From positions 1 to 38,804 of the IMG/VR virus record IMGVR_UViG_3300032397_003225: a stretch of DNA of 38,804 nucleotides; one strand, given 5' to 3'. The translations under genes were made by a program, and so were the position numbers. Below, piece by piece: positions 30,559-38,804 of the stretch. The notes under the pieces are model-generated. The model searched no databases. It was given only the letters and a program-made list of their open reading frames with translations, and was not told the DNA's origin. The stretch is from a virus. The first letter of the stretch is position 1. The number at the start of each line of letters is the position of its first letter.

Positions 30559-33500
30559 TCACGGTTGTGTTACTCTGAAGAAGTCAAAGCTGGCCCCAAC
30601 TTCAATCCCAGCTCCGCCGTTTGTATTTGCATGCCAAAATAGACCAAATCTGGAGGGAGTGTATCCGATGGTGTGCGCACCGCGCTTAAGCCAGACTATT
30701 CCATCAGAACTGCAACTAAAAACTAGTTTAGGTGTTGCACTGACATACTGCATTTTCAGATACGTAACATTGTCGTAGCACGGTGTCAGTAGTTGATCAT
30801 ATGTTTGTGCTCCACCAACAAGATAGTGCAGCTCAGTTGTGCGATATTGCCCAGGACTAGCATGACCTGTCTTCCAGTCATCCAAGTTGCTGTTTGTTCC
30901 GTCATCGACGAACATGCCAAAAAAGTTGTAATCTGAAATGACTTGAACAGTGACTTTTGTCGTAATGGTCCAATCTCCGCCCGGAACAGATTGGGAGATA
31001 CAGTGCCAGTCATTGGCTTGATCGCGTGGACTAGAGTCTTGGATAATGCGTGCCCAGATTTTGCCATAGGCAAGACCCCATTCCTCTGAGTATATGCCAC
31101 TCGTAGCACTGGGCTGTCCGGCCCTGATCCAGGTCCACTTGGCATCGAGGCTCTTACCATTACTACTGAACTCATCATCCTTAGCATTGGCTGTCACTGG
31201 TGAGTCATCTGGACTGTTTGGAAGCCCAGCAACGGCAGTCAAATTGAAACCGATACGCTGATCGTGTACAGGACAAACAGCGGTGCCAACTACCGATGTA
31301 CCATTGGTGTCATACGTCTTAAAGTAGCCCTTGAGAGTATACGTTTTGGCCGTCAGGACGACCGAGGAAAGTAGTGTGTGATCACCCACGATGGAAGAGT
31401 CGACGCGCACCGCCCAGTGATTGTCTGTGTCGCCACCAATAGTAAGTTCACCTGATAGACCTTCATCCACTACAAACTTCACACGCGCTCCACCTGCACC
31501 TCTTCGCCCCCAGAATATTCCACAGAATTCTACGTCGTATGTTCCAGCAATTGGTACCACAAGACTAGACGAGCCTGACGCAGGAAAGAATTGAACGTAT
31601 CCCGCTCCAGAATCGATGGTCGTGGCTGGTTGAGCCGCCGTGACATACACACTGGCACCCCCACCACCTCCACCTCCGCCACCGGCCGGAGTTGCCCATG
31701 CTCCAGAGCCGTCTAGGAAGTGAGTAGTGATTCCATCCAACTTAGGAAGCAGGCCATGACGGCTGACGGAAGCATTAAGATCTGTATTATCGTCCGGAGT
31801 AGCAAGGTCATCCAGCTTGGTGTTGCCGACGAGGACAGTGTTTGCACTGGAGCCATAGGCCACCTCCTCCCAGGCATTGTTGGCGGCATTACGCTTCAGG
31901 AAGCCATTGACGGAGTTCGATGGAAGTGGATCGTCGTTAAGGCCAACTACAGTGGGTGCAGTAGCTGTGCCTCCCAGGTCATTGGTGAGTTGCACTATGC
32001 CCGGCACGGTGCCAGATGCAAATGAGACCCACGAATCTAAATGGCTGAAAGCATCTGCCACTGGTATGGCACCGGGGCCTGGTGTGCCCGTGGCAACTAG
32101 GTCATCGCCTCCAGGCAAGTGTGACGAAGCATGATGCAGCGGCCATCGATCGTCGGACAGCCGTCCATCATTGCCAACGCAAGCGTTAGTCCCTCCAGTG
32201 CCATATGTAGTCAAGCCCTTGACAGAGGCACCGGCATCGGAAATCCATGCATCCAGTTTGCCCGAGCCATCAGCCTTTGCAATGGCGTTCGCCGCAGGTG
32301 TGGCTGTGGAAACCTCGTCATCCCCCAAGTGTTTGTGTGTGTCCTTGTGATGCAACGGCCAGCGATCATCATCCAGTCTGGGATCGTTGCCAGCACAGAC
32401 GGTGTTGGCCTGCTCTCCACTGGCGTATCCGACTTCCTCCCAGGCGTTGTTGCTCACGTTGCGCTTGAGGAAGCCGCTTCCGATATGCGTCGGCAATGGA
32501 TCATTGCTGAGCCCGACGACTGTCGGCTCGAGAGCGGTACCAGACAGATCATTCGTCAGACGAAGCTTGCCCTTGACCGTCGCCGTGGCATCAGAGACCC
32601 ACTCATCGAGCTTGGCGTATGGATCTGCCTTGGGGATTGCATTGGCCGTTGGCGTGACGGTGGAAACCTCGTCTGTGCCAAGATGCTGATGCGTGAAGTT
32701 GTGCTCAAGAGGAAAGCGATCATTGTAGAGTCGATAATTGTCACCAGAGCAGAGCTCGCCAGGGTCGCTGCCGAATACTGGGGCGAGCTGCATCTGCTCG
32801 TTGGCACCCGGATTTAAAGTGGTCTTCGATAACCCAGTAGCGACCACGAGCTTGTCGTTCAACACAGAGGCTGCGGTGTCGGCCGTGGTTATCTTGACAG
32901 TTGCACCACTGGACACGTCCTGCAGTCTTGGATCGTTGCCTTCACAAACGGTGCCAGCTACAGTTCCGTATTGAAGTGCGAGTTGCAGCTTTGCGTCACC
33001 GGTCGGGGCGACAACTGTCTTCAGTACACCACCGGTGACTTCTACCTTGCTGTCGAGCTCGGCAGGCGTCGTGTCAGTGCTCATTACACGGACGACGCCG
33101 AAGTTTCCGTCGGCCAGTCTGGGATCGTTTCCGGCACAGATTGTTCCAGCTGCACTGCCAAAGACAAGCGAGAGCTGCAGCTTCTCATCTCCACCTGGAG
33201 TCAAGACCTCCTTCTCCATACCAGTGGTGACAAGAACCTTCTCATCTAAAGTAGATGGAGTGGTGTCCTCCGTGGTAACCTGCACACCGCCGAACCTGGA
33301 ATCATTACCAGCGCAGACCGTTCCAGTCGTGGTGCCAAAGGCCAGCGATAGTTGCAGTTTTTCGTTGCCGCCAGGACTCAAGGTAGTCTTGGTCATACCA
33401 GTAGTGACCAACAACTTCTCGTTGAGTGTTCCGGTGTCGTCATCACTTGAAGTGACAAGGACCTCCCCAGCTACTTCTCCGATGGCAGTGAGCAGACCGT

Positions 33501-33660
33501 CCATGACACCGGGGACAACATAGGCTTGCCCGGTGTCCTGTGTCTCATTCTCAACTTCTATGCGATAACCAGGTGTACCGATGGCTGCACGAAGCTGTGC
33601 ATCACCGGAGGTGTCGGCGTAGTTCTCCAGCGCGGTCTTGATCTTCTCTTTGGTACTCAT
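30559..33660 (-). CDS. Tail fibre-like protein with two repeat families (1033 aa)
   Basis: Probable receptor-binding or tail fibre protein. Residues about 66-310 hold four copies of a module of about 60 aa (VTTGMEKEVLTPGGDEKLQLSL ending in CAGNDPRL). Three copies of a second, longer module follow (RWPLHHKDTHKHLGDDEVSTATP ... WVSDATATVKG). A run of nine Gly at about 656-664 links to a beta-rich domain, and the last 200 residues (DDEFSSNGKSLDAKWTWIRAG ...) resemble a concanavalin-like (DUF1349-type) carbohydrate-binding domain. The start lies two bases after the upstream stop, with no clear ribosome binding site, so it is probably coupled. Such repeats recombine easily and can change host range. 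Confidence 0.8.
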   Translation of the reverse strand: MSTKEKIKTALENYADTSGDAQLRAAIGTPGYRIEVENETQDTGQAYVVPGVMDGLLTAIGEVAGEVLVTSSDDDTGTLNEKLLVTTGMTKTTLSPGGNEKLQLSLAFGTTTGTVCAGNDSRFGGVQVTTEDTTPSTLDEKVLVTTGMEKEVLTPGGDEKLQLSLVFGSAAGTICAGNDPRLADGNFGVVRVMSTDTTPAELDSKVEVTGGVLKTVVAPTGDAKLQLALQYGTVAGTVCEGNDPRLQDVSSGATVKITTADTAASVLNDKLVVATGLSKTTLNPGANEQMQLAPVFGSDPGELCSGDNYRLYNDRFPLEHNFTHQHLGTDEVSTVTPTANAIPKADPYAKLDEWVSDATATVKGKLRLTNDLSGTALEPTVVGLSNDPLPTHIGSGFLKRNVSNNAWEEVGYASGEQANTVCAGNDPRLDDDRWPLHHKDTHKHLGDDEVSTATPAANAIAKADGSGKLDAWISDAGASVKGLTTYGTGGTNACVGNDGRLSDDRWPLHHASSHLPGGDDLVATGTPGPGAIPVADAFSHLDSWVSFASGTVPGIVQLTNDLGGTATAPTVVGLNDDPLPSNSVNGFLKRNAANNAWEEVAYGSSANTVLVGNTKLDDLATPDDNTDLNASVSRHGLLPKLDGITTHFLDGSGAWATPAGGGGGGGGGASVYVTAAQPATTIDSGAGYVQFFPASGSSSLVVPIAGTYDVEFCGIFWGRRGAGGARVKFVVDEGLSGELTIGGDTDNHWAVRVDSSIVGDHTLLSSVVLTAKTYTLKGYFKTYDTNGTSVVGTAVCPVHDQRIGFNLTAVAGLPNSPDDSPVTANAKDDEFSSNGKSLDAKWTWIRAGQPSATSGIYSEEWGLAYGKIWARIIQDSSPRDQANDWHCISQSVPGGDWTITTKVTVQVISDYNFFGMFVDDGTNSNLDDWKTGHASPGQYRTTELHYLVGGAQTYDQLLTPCYDNVTYLKMQYVSATPKLVFSCSSDGIVWLKRGAHTIGYTPSRFGLFWHANTNGGAGIEVGASFDFFRVTQP

Positions 33661-33662
33661 GT

Positions 33663-33941
33663 TTACTTATGCTTAGCGCCTGGTGGCTTGCGCCAGACGG
33701 TTGTTTGGCCTTTGTGCTCCAGAGGTTTATGCGGTGGATGGGCGCAATATGCTACAAGTCTGCCATCCACGGTGAAGCTTAAAGACCTGACAGGCGGAAA
33801 TTCGCTGTGCTGTTTCAATACTTCCATGGCGTGCTTGCGAATCTCTTCATGACTCACGCCAACGGCTAACAATGTCAGATTCTGCTTCACCTGCTTGCCA
33901 TCCGGACCATCGACATGGACTTCTATCTGCATTGTTTTCAT
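33663..33941 (-). CDS. Small hypothetical protein (92 aa) between tail genes
   Basis: Starts MKTMQIEVHVDGPDGKQVKQNLTLLAVGVSHEEIRKHAMEVL; an alpha-beta mix ending in a basic proline-rich tail. AGGA lies seven bases before ATG 33941. It sits between two fibre genes with gaps of nine and two bases, so it is likely a tail assembly or fibre accessory; no family recognised. Confidence 0.7.
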   Translation of the reverse strand: MKTMQIEVHVDGPDGKQVKQNLTLLAVGVSHEEIRKHAMEVLKQHSEFPPVRSLSFTVDGRLVAYCAHPPHKPLEHKGQTTVWRKPPGAKHK

Positions 33942-33950
33942 GTTGGAGTC

Positions 33951-36731
33951 CTATGGCGACACCAGTTGTGCCGTGGCGCAGGAGCTGATTGACACCTTGT
34001 GAATACCCAAAACTGGACCACTGTTAACAGAAGATATAGTAATGAATGGCTGCACAGTGGCAGCAGCAGGAAAGCTCGATGTGGCGTCACGAGTGGCTTG
34101 ACCCACCAGAGCACCATTGCCTCGCACGTCGTAGAAGAACTTGTTTCTGGCCAGCATAACTACTCTGCAGACATACAAGGTGTCGAGCACTGGACTATCA
34201 CTGTTCAGTATATCTCTGGTCCACAGTCCACCGTCTTCCCAATACTCACCAACTATTTCCTTGTTGCCGACACCGGTTAGAGTTAACATCAATCTGCGCT
34301 GAGGTTCACCAACATGCGTTTTGAATCCGAATTGAACCAATGCGTGATCGTTGAAAGAGCCCAAAGAATGATTGCAGTAGAACGAGAACATGAAAGCTGG
34401 CAAATCACTGGCCAACATGTTTGCCGCTGTTGCCATATTCAAGTACTTATCGCCAGTCATCATGTCGACGGCTGTGACTTCCGTGTGGTTATACCCGCTG
34501 TTGGAATATAGAGAAAACGGGGCCGTGCGCGTTTCTACATAGAACGGGCGGCATACAACATTTATTTCTGCATTGCTGAGCGGAGACGCACTACTACACA
34601 ACCAGTCACTCTCGTAAACTCCGCGTGGATTGGAAACAAGTCCGAAAGAGTCTGTGCAGCATCCATTTTGGCCCGTCGAGATGCCTGACTCGTAGCGTTG
34701 ATACCTGTCCAAATGCAGCCTGCGTACACTGCTATGATTGACATACGTTGGGTCCAATATCAGGATGTCTGTATCTGTAGCTGGTTCCACCGTCGTTCCG
34801 TAGAGTCTTGGAATATTTCCATACGCCGTGGCGACCAGTGCACCACCTGTGATGACATCGGAGAATGTGGCTGTCGTGCCTTTGATTGTACCGGTGAAGA
34901 TGTCTTGCCAGTGCATGGTATCTGATCCGAGATCATACGTGTCATGCGTGATTGGGATCAGATTGGATTTCACCGATTCACCAACTGTCAGATCTCCTGT
35001 GAGCGTGGCATCGTGACAATTTACTGCTACAGCAGCTACACTAACATAGGCATCTACAGTCTGCGCAGTTATACCATTTATGTTGAGAACGTTGGCAAAT
35101 AGTGTGTCCCAGCGCAATGAGGGTGAGCCAATGCTGTATGCGACGTTTGCATTTGGAACTAAATCAGACTTTACATAACGACCCACCGTTAGATCGTTGG
35201 TTAGGATGGCACTAGCACCCTTAAGATCTGTGGTGGCCTCGACATATGTACCAGCCGTTATACTACCGGTGGTGCTGATACTGGTAGCATTGATGTCCGT
35301 GACATGCACACTACCAACGAAGATTTCGCGCCAGACCCTGCCGGATGCACCGAGGTCGAAGGTGGCTGTTTCCAATGGCACCAAGTGGCTGTTGACCCCC
35401 ATGTCCACACCTGTGCCAACAGTGAGGGCGTCTGCTTCCACCAAACCAGTGTCCACATATGGAGTTTCAACACTGGCTGATTCAACAACTCCAGATACGA
35501 TAACTGTTGCACCGCGGAATGCCGAGGCGAATACGAAGTCCCAGCGAGCCGCATCGGCTCCCAGATCATAGGTGTTACCCACGGTGGGCACCAGGTTGGA
35601 TTTGACACCGCCCTTCACTGTAATGTCACGCAGTAGCGCATCCCATGAAAGACTCGCTGTACCGAATGCGGTGCCATTGACAGCTGGCGACAACACTCCG
35701 GCAATGCTGTTGTCGCCGCCACGAAAGACACGGCCGTTGACAGCATTCATGATGGCAGTGAGCTGCGCCTGCAGCGTGGTGGATGTGAAGGAGAGAGGAG
35801 CGGCTTGCGTCGGCGTCTGCAGTGTACCGGTCTGGGCAATGGAGCCAATGCAACTCGTTCCGCCGACCGTGGTCTTCTTGGATAAGTCCGCCACGATGCC
35901 ATCAAGACCGGCCTTGACGGTTGTTGCTCCGCCAACATTCCCACCATGGCCATCGGCCCATACCGCTGTACTAGGATAGAGAATGTTCACGGCGGTGTGT
36001 TGATCGCTACCACCGGAAGCATGAGCGTTGTACATCGTAAGGAGGTCTTCGATTGCCTCACGGGTGGTTAATGCAACAATGGTCTTGTGGGGGGTGGCGG
36101 AGCAGGTGACACGGAAGAAGACTTCTTTTCGGTCTTGATCGTGACCGATGTAGACAGAGGAGCCCGTTACATTCTTGATTTGCACATCGGTGATAAGCAG
36201 TTTACCGTCTTCACGGACTGGCTTGTCGGCAACAAGTAGAGATCCAATTGTCTTCTCGATGCCCATGGATACGTAGAAATGGAATGACTCGGCTCGACTG
36301 AAGTAGACCAGGTTGTCGTAGCCATCGTAGCGTTGATCTGAGAGCAGGCGATCGTAGACAGCGAAGATGGTAACCCAGCGCTCCTTGCCAACGGCAGGTT
36401 TCGTATCTACACCGCCCGTGGGCACTCCACCCTGGCCAATGGCTGTAGTGCCGGTGCTCGTCGGTGTCACGGTGAGACTTGCACCCGTGCACACACGATG
36501 TCCACTGTCATCATAGGCTGCGCCATCGGTGATGGAAATATTCAAGCCTGTCGTATGCGTAGCATCCCAGCCCCAGAAGATGCCTCCATACTCGGCTTCA
36601 TTCGCTGGGTCTCGGCATAGGCCCGTGTCGAACATCATTTGCCAGTCGGATGTTTCTAGCGCACCGAATGAATTGTCGAGTTCATTCTCTAGTACTAAAT
36701 GTTCGTAATACCAATCCCAGCGATTCGCCAT
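33951..36731 (-). CDS. Tail fibre/baseplate-associated protein (926 aa)
   Basis: The N-terminus (about 1-210) has the character of phage baseplate or fibre attachment domains (ISITDGAAYDDSGHRV, SADPT-like beta segments). The middle (about 340-640) repeats a module of about 85 aa built on YDLGADAARWDFVFAS ... DLTVGESVKSNLIP. The C-terminus is beta-rich and resembles a lectin-like or jelly-roll part (YESGISTGQNGCCTDSFGLVSNPRG). It lies downstream of the gpI-like gene and probably binds it at the tail tip. AGG stands before ATG 36731. The exact receptor or partner cannot be told. Confidence 0.78.
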   Translation of the reverse strand: MANRWDWYYEHLVLENELDNSFGALETSDWQMMFDTGLCRDPANEAEYGGIFWGWDATHTTGLNISITDGAAYDDSGHRVCTGASLTVTPTSTGTTAIGQGGVPTGGVDTKPAVGKERWVTIFAVYDRLLSDQRYDGYDNLVYFSRAESFHFYVSMGIEKTIGSLLVADKPVREDGKLLITDVQIKNVTGSSVYIGHDQDRKEVFFRVTCSATPHKTIVALTTREAIEDLLTMYNAHASGGSDQHTAVNILYPSTAVWADGHGGNVGGATTVKAGLDGIVADLSKKTTVGGTSCIGSIAQTGTLQTPTQAAPLSFTSTTLQAQLTAIMNAVNGRVFRGGDNSIAGVLSPAVNGTAFGTASLSWDALLRDITVKGGVKSNLVPTVGNTYDLGADAARWDFVFASAFRGATVIVSGVVESASVETPYVDTGLVEADALTVGTGVDMGVNSHLVPLETATFDLGASGRVWREIFVGSVHVTDINATSISTTGSITAGTYVEATTDLKGASAILTNDLTVGRYVKSDLVPNANVAYSIGSPSLRWDTLFANVLNINGITAQTVDAYVSVAAVAVNCHDATLTGDLTVGESVKSNLIPITHDTYDLGSDTMHWQDIFTGTIKGTTATFSDVITGGALVATAYGNIPRLYGTTVEPATDTDILILDPTYVNHSSVRRLHLDRYQRYESGISTGQNGCCTDSFGLVSNPRGVYESDWLCSSASPLSNAEINVVCRPFYVETRTAPFSLYSNSGYNHTEVTAVDMMTGDKYLNMATAANMLASDLPAFMFSFYCNHSLGSFNDHALVQFGFKTHVGEPQRRLMLTLTGVGNKEIVGEYWEDGGLWTRDILNSDSPVLDTLYVCRVVMLARNKFFYDVRGNGALVGQATRDATSSFPAAATVQPFITISSVNSGPVLGIHKVSISSCATAQLVSP

Positions 36732-36740
36732 GTGTTTTAC

Positions 36741-38804
36741 CTATACTTGTCTGAAGCCGATGAAATGGGTGTGCGCCGGGCGCATGAAATCGACGATCTG
36801 GGTGATGACACCCTTTTCATCATTGGTGAGTGCGACAGAATATTCGATCCAGAACGAGTAGCGCACGAATGAGAATGAGGGGCCAAGATATGTGTTGCGC
36901 CCGAGGTAGCTCTTGCCGAGTTTCCAGATGTGCGATGGGATTTCCCATGGTACGACGTCGACTGTTTTGCCAGTGAAGAAGGCCACGGCATTCTCGATGC
37001 CGATGTCAGTTCCACGCTGCTTGTACATTGGCACCAGCAACGGAATCAAGTCGCGCTTCTTCTGCGTGGTGAGTCCGCCAACGAACTTCAGCTGGTTGCC
37101 GAGGTGTTCAAGGAAAACGTCGACGACGGCATCTGGCGTAGCCACCGGGTCGAGGATTGAACCGAACCGGTCGACATCGGCCAGCATCACCTGAGTCACT
37201 TCGTTGAGACAGCGGATGAAGCGCTCCAGATCGCGCGAAGCGTCCTCGTCGCGGTTCATCTGTGGGATCATCTCCCACAGGTCAAATTCACGCCCGGGAA
37301 CGGATGCAGGCTGCCACGAGGTGAATGGGAACGTGGAGCCGATCTCATTGCCGGCCGAGTCCTGCACCTGCACGATCTCCAGTAGGTAGTCGGCATTCGG
37401 CGTCAGGTCGTCGATGAAGTTGATGACGGCGAAGCGAGTGATGCGCTCATAGTATGGAATCGTCAGCGGGTCAGCCTCGGACACAGTCTTGACGATTGGA
37501 GAGTAGATCGGCAGGAGCGCTGGTGCAGCTGGGAAGACGGGAACAAGACGATAGGGGCTGACAACCAAGGTTGGAGCAGTCTCGGTTAGCATGTCAGCTG
37601 GGGTCTCATCGACGAGCGAACCGTCGACCCGGACCAGTGAGGCAGACAGACGCTCCAAGATCTGGAAGTTGCCATTGTTCACGGCGTTGCGGGCACCGTG
37701 CGAACCGATGAACAGGCTGACCTCGTCGCTGACGAAGTTGGCCACTGGGGCCTCAATCACGTTGTACTTGTAGGTTCCACCACCCATGGCATAGCGTGCA
37801 TAGTATGCTATCCTGCCAGAGACGTCTCTGGCATACAGGACAGAGTACGGACTCGAGCTGTCCTGTAGCATGTCCTCCGAGAACTCGAGGCGGAGCTTTC
37901 GTGGAGACCAGGAGATGATCTCTTCCAGATGTGGCTGGAGCCAGTCTTCAACGACGAACTCGTGCTTGGCCTCCGTCGTATAGCCACCAGTCCGGTTGGC
38001 CTGAATGCGTACCTGGATCCGGTTCTCTGAGATGAAGTCTGTCGCATGGGAGAGTGCGACGCTCCACACGTCGGGCGTCGAAGCACCCGGTGAGCAAGTC
38101 TTCGCCTGTGAGACAGACCAGCCAGTGGCCAGGAAGACCGTGCTGCCGTCGTTGCCCTGGTAGACGAGCTCGGAGTTGCCATTCAGCCACGCCCAGACGT
38201 TTAAGTCGGTGAAACCCGGAGTCGCGGCTGCACTGAAGACAGAGAAAGAGATGACTTCATCCTTCCTGGCTTCATAGAAAGTGGACTCAGCGACGTAGGG
38301 AGTGGTGAGATCGGTGTCTATAATCGGAAATCCGAGGTTCGCTGTGTCGGTCACAATTCTGATGCTGCTGCCAACTGGACGACACAGCTTGTCGGCGATC
38401 GGGTTCACCGGCATGAGTCGTACATGCTCGCTGTCGAGTGTACGACCGGCGAAGAGGTATGGGATGGCACGTGAGTTGATTTGTGCGGCGAGCTTGACAG
38501 CCGTGATCACTGGATCTGGAAACTCTGCCTCGGTGAATGTGATCGTGTGAGTGCTGGCTGCCGCGTACACGCCGCCATTCCAACCGCCCATGAAGTCATG
38601 GCCGGACTCATCCTGCCACGGTTCCTGGGAAAGCACGACGTCGGTCGTGCTGAGGATGGATTCGATGACGTAGTCGAAATTGTTGATGCCATCCGTCGCT
38701 GCTGCAACACGAATGATGCGCCCGACATCGATTGCAGTAAAGGCTCCATTTACAAGATGAATGGTTCTGGAGACTCGTGTAATCGTGTCACTGGCCGTAC
38801 CAGT
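36741..38804 (-). CDS. Phage tail protein, gpI-like C-terminus (partial at window edge)
   Basis: The frame is open to the window's right edge, so the true start is outside; the GTG at 38636 is only an internal possibility, and the residues upstream of it (TIHLVNGAFTAIDVGRIIRVAAATDGINNFDYVIESI) read as ordinary protein. The last 200 residues (FLEHLGNQLKFVGGLTTQKKRDLIPLLVPMYKQRGTDIGIENAVAFFTGKTVDVV) match the P2 gpI-like tail protein family that connects baseplate to fibres. The upstream part is beta-rich and Ig-like. It begins the tail run that continues through the two fibre genes. Confidence 0.82.
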   Translation of the reverse strand, partial: TGTASDTITRVSRTIHLVNGAFTAIDVGRIIRVAAATDGINNFDYVIESILSTTDVVLSQEPWQDESGHDFMGGWNGGVYAAASTHTITFTEAEFPDPVITAVKLAAQINSRAIPYLFAGRTLDSEHVRLMPVNPIADKLCRPVGSSIRIVTDTANLGFPIIDTDLTTPYVAESTFYEARKDEVISFSVFSAAATPGFTDLNVWAWLNGNSELVYQGNDGSTVFLATGWSVSQAKTCSPGASTPDVWSVALSHATDFISENRIQVRIQANRTGGYTTEAKHEFVVEDWLQPHLEEIISWSPRKLRLEFSEDMLQDSSSPYSVLYARDVSGRIAYYARYAMGGGTYKYNVIEAPVANFVSDEVSLFIGSHGARNAVNNGNFQILERLSASLVRVDGSLVDETPADMLTETAPTLVVSPYRLVPVFPAAPALLPIYSPIVKTVSEADPLTIPYYERITRFAVINFIDDLTPNADYLLEIVQVQDSAGNEIGSTFPFTSWQPASVPGREFDLWEMIPQMNRDEDASRDLERFIRCLNEVTQVMLADVDRFGSILDPVATPDAVVDVFLEHLGNQLKFVGGLTTQKKRDLIPLLVPMYKQRGTDIGIENAVAFFTGKTVDVVPWEIPSHIWKLGKSYLGRNTYLGPSFSFVRYSFWIEYSVALTNDEKGVITQIVDFMRPAHTHFIGFRQV

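Noticed and set aside
32131-32817. A 228-aa plus-strand frame opposite the tail fibre gene, and similar long antisense frames at 36.9-38.6 kb.
   Set aside because: Shadow frames of high-GC repeat-rich coding sequence, with no ribosome binding sites or family likeness.

Overview
The window is part of a tailed double-stranded DNA phage genome (Caudoviricetes-like). A large terminase subunit, long repeat-rich tail fibre genes, a P2 gpI-like tail protein, an amidase endolysin and a full phage replication and recombination set lie together in tightly overlapping (ATGA/GTGA) gene runs. No ribosomal, tRNA or host metabolic genes were seen. The host cannot be named from the sequence; the few promoters I recognise are sigma70-like (TTGACA-N18-TAAAAT). 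No integrase or repressor is recognisable here, so lifestyle is open.

Layout. 1-4.3 kb: a Fe-S RecB/Cas4-type nuclease overlapping a UvrD-like helicase with a mini-intein, then an AT-rich tail. 4.3-7.5 kb: two small genes, a structured non-coding stretch, a 631-aa Cas12m (type V-M, formerly V-U1) gene, and directly after it a nine-spacer CRISPR array with no cas1, cas2 or cas4 beside it. 7.6-9.6 kb (minus strand): a RepA/RadA-fold ATPase and two small genes. 9.8-23.9 kb (plus strand): a long replication/lysis run with an SNF2-type helicase (class 3 intein with homing endonuclease in its Walker A), a Sak4-like ATPase, an SSB-like protein, a zinc ribbon, a uracil-DNA glycosylase, a family A DNA polymerase (intein in the polymerase domain), an amidase, an HExxH membrane protein, a DinG/XPD-type helicase and small Cys-rich proteins. 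24-30.5 kb: mixed-strand small genes, terminase genes on the minus strand, two membrane proteins (one with HExxH). 30.5-38.8 kb (minus strand): tail fibre and tail genes, the last running off the window edge.

How it fits together. The helicases, nuclease, polymerase, SSB, Sak4-like and UDG proteins form a self-sufficient replication/recombination/repair set, and three of its enzymes must remove an intein before they can work. The Cas12m plus array is a stand-alone interference unit carried by the phage, plausibly aimed at rival mobile elements or host genes. Its RuvC triad looks complete (D333, E489, D580), unlike the studied binding-only Cas12m proteins. Three copies of a promoter with a conserved G-run leader (near 24.0, 25.0 and 29.1 kb) suggest a shared regulatory signal for small accessory genes.
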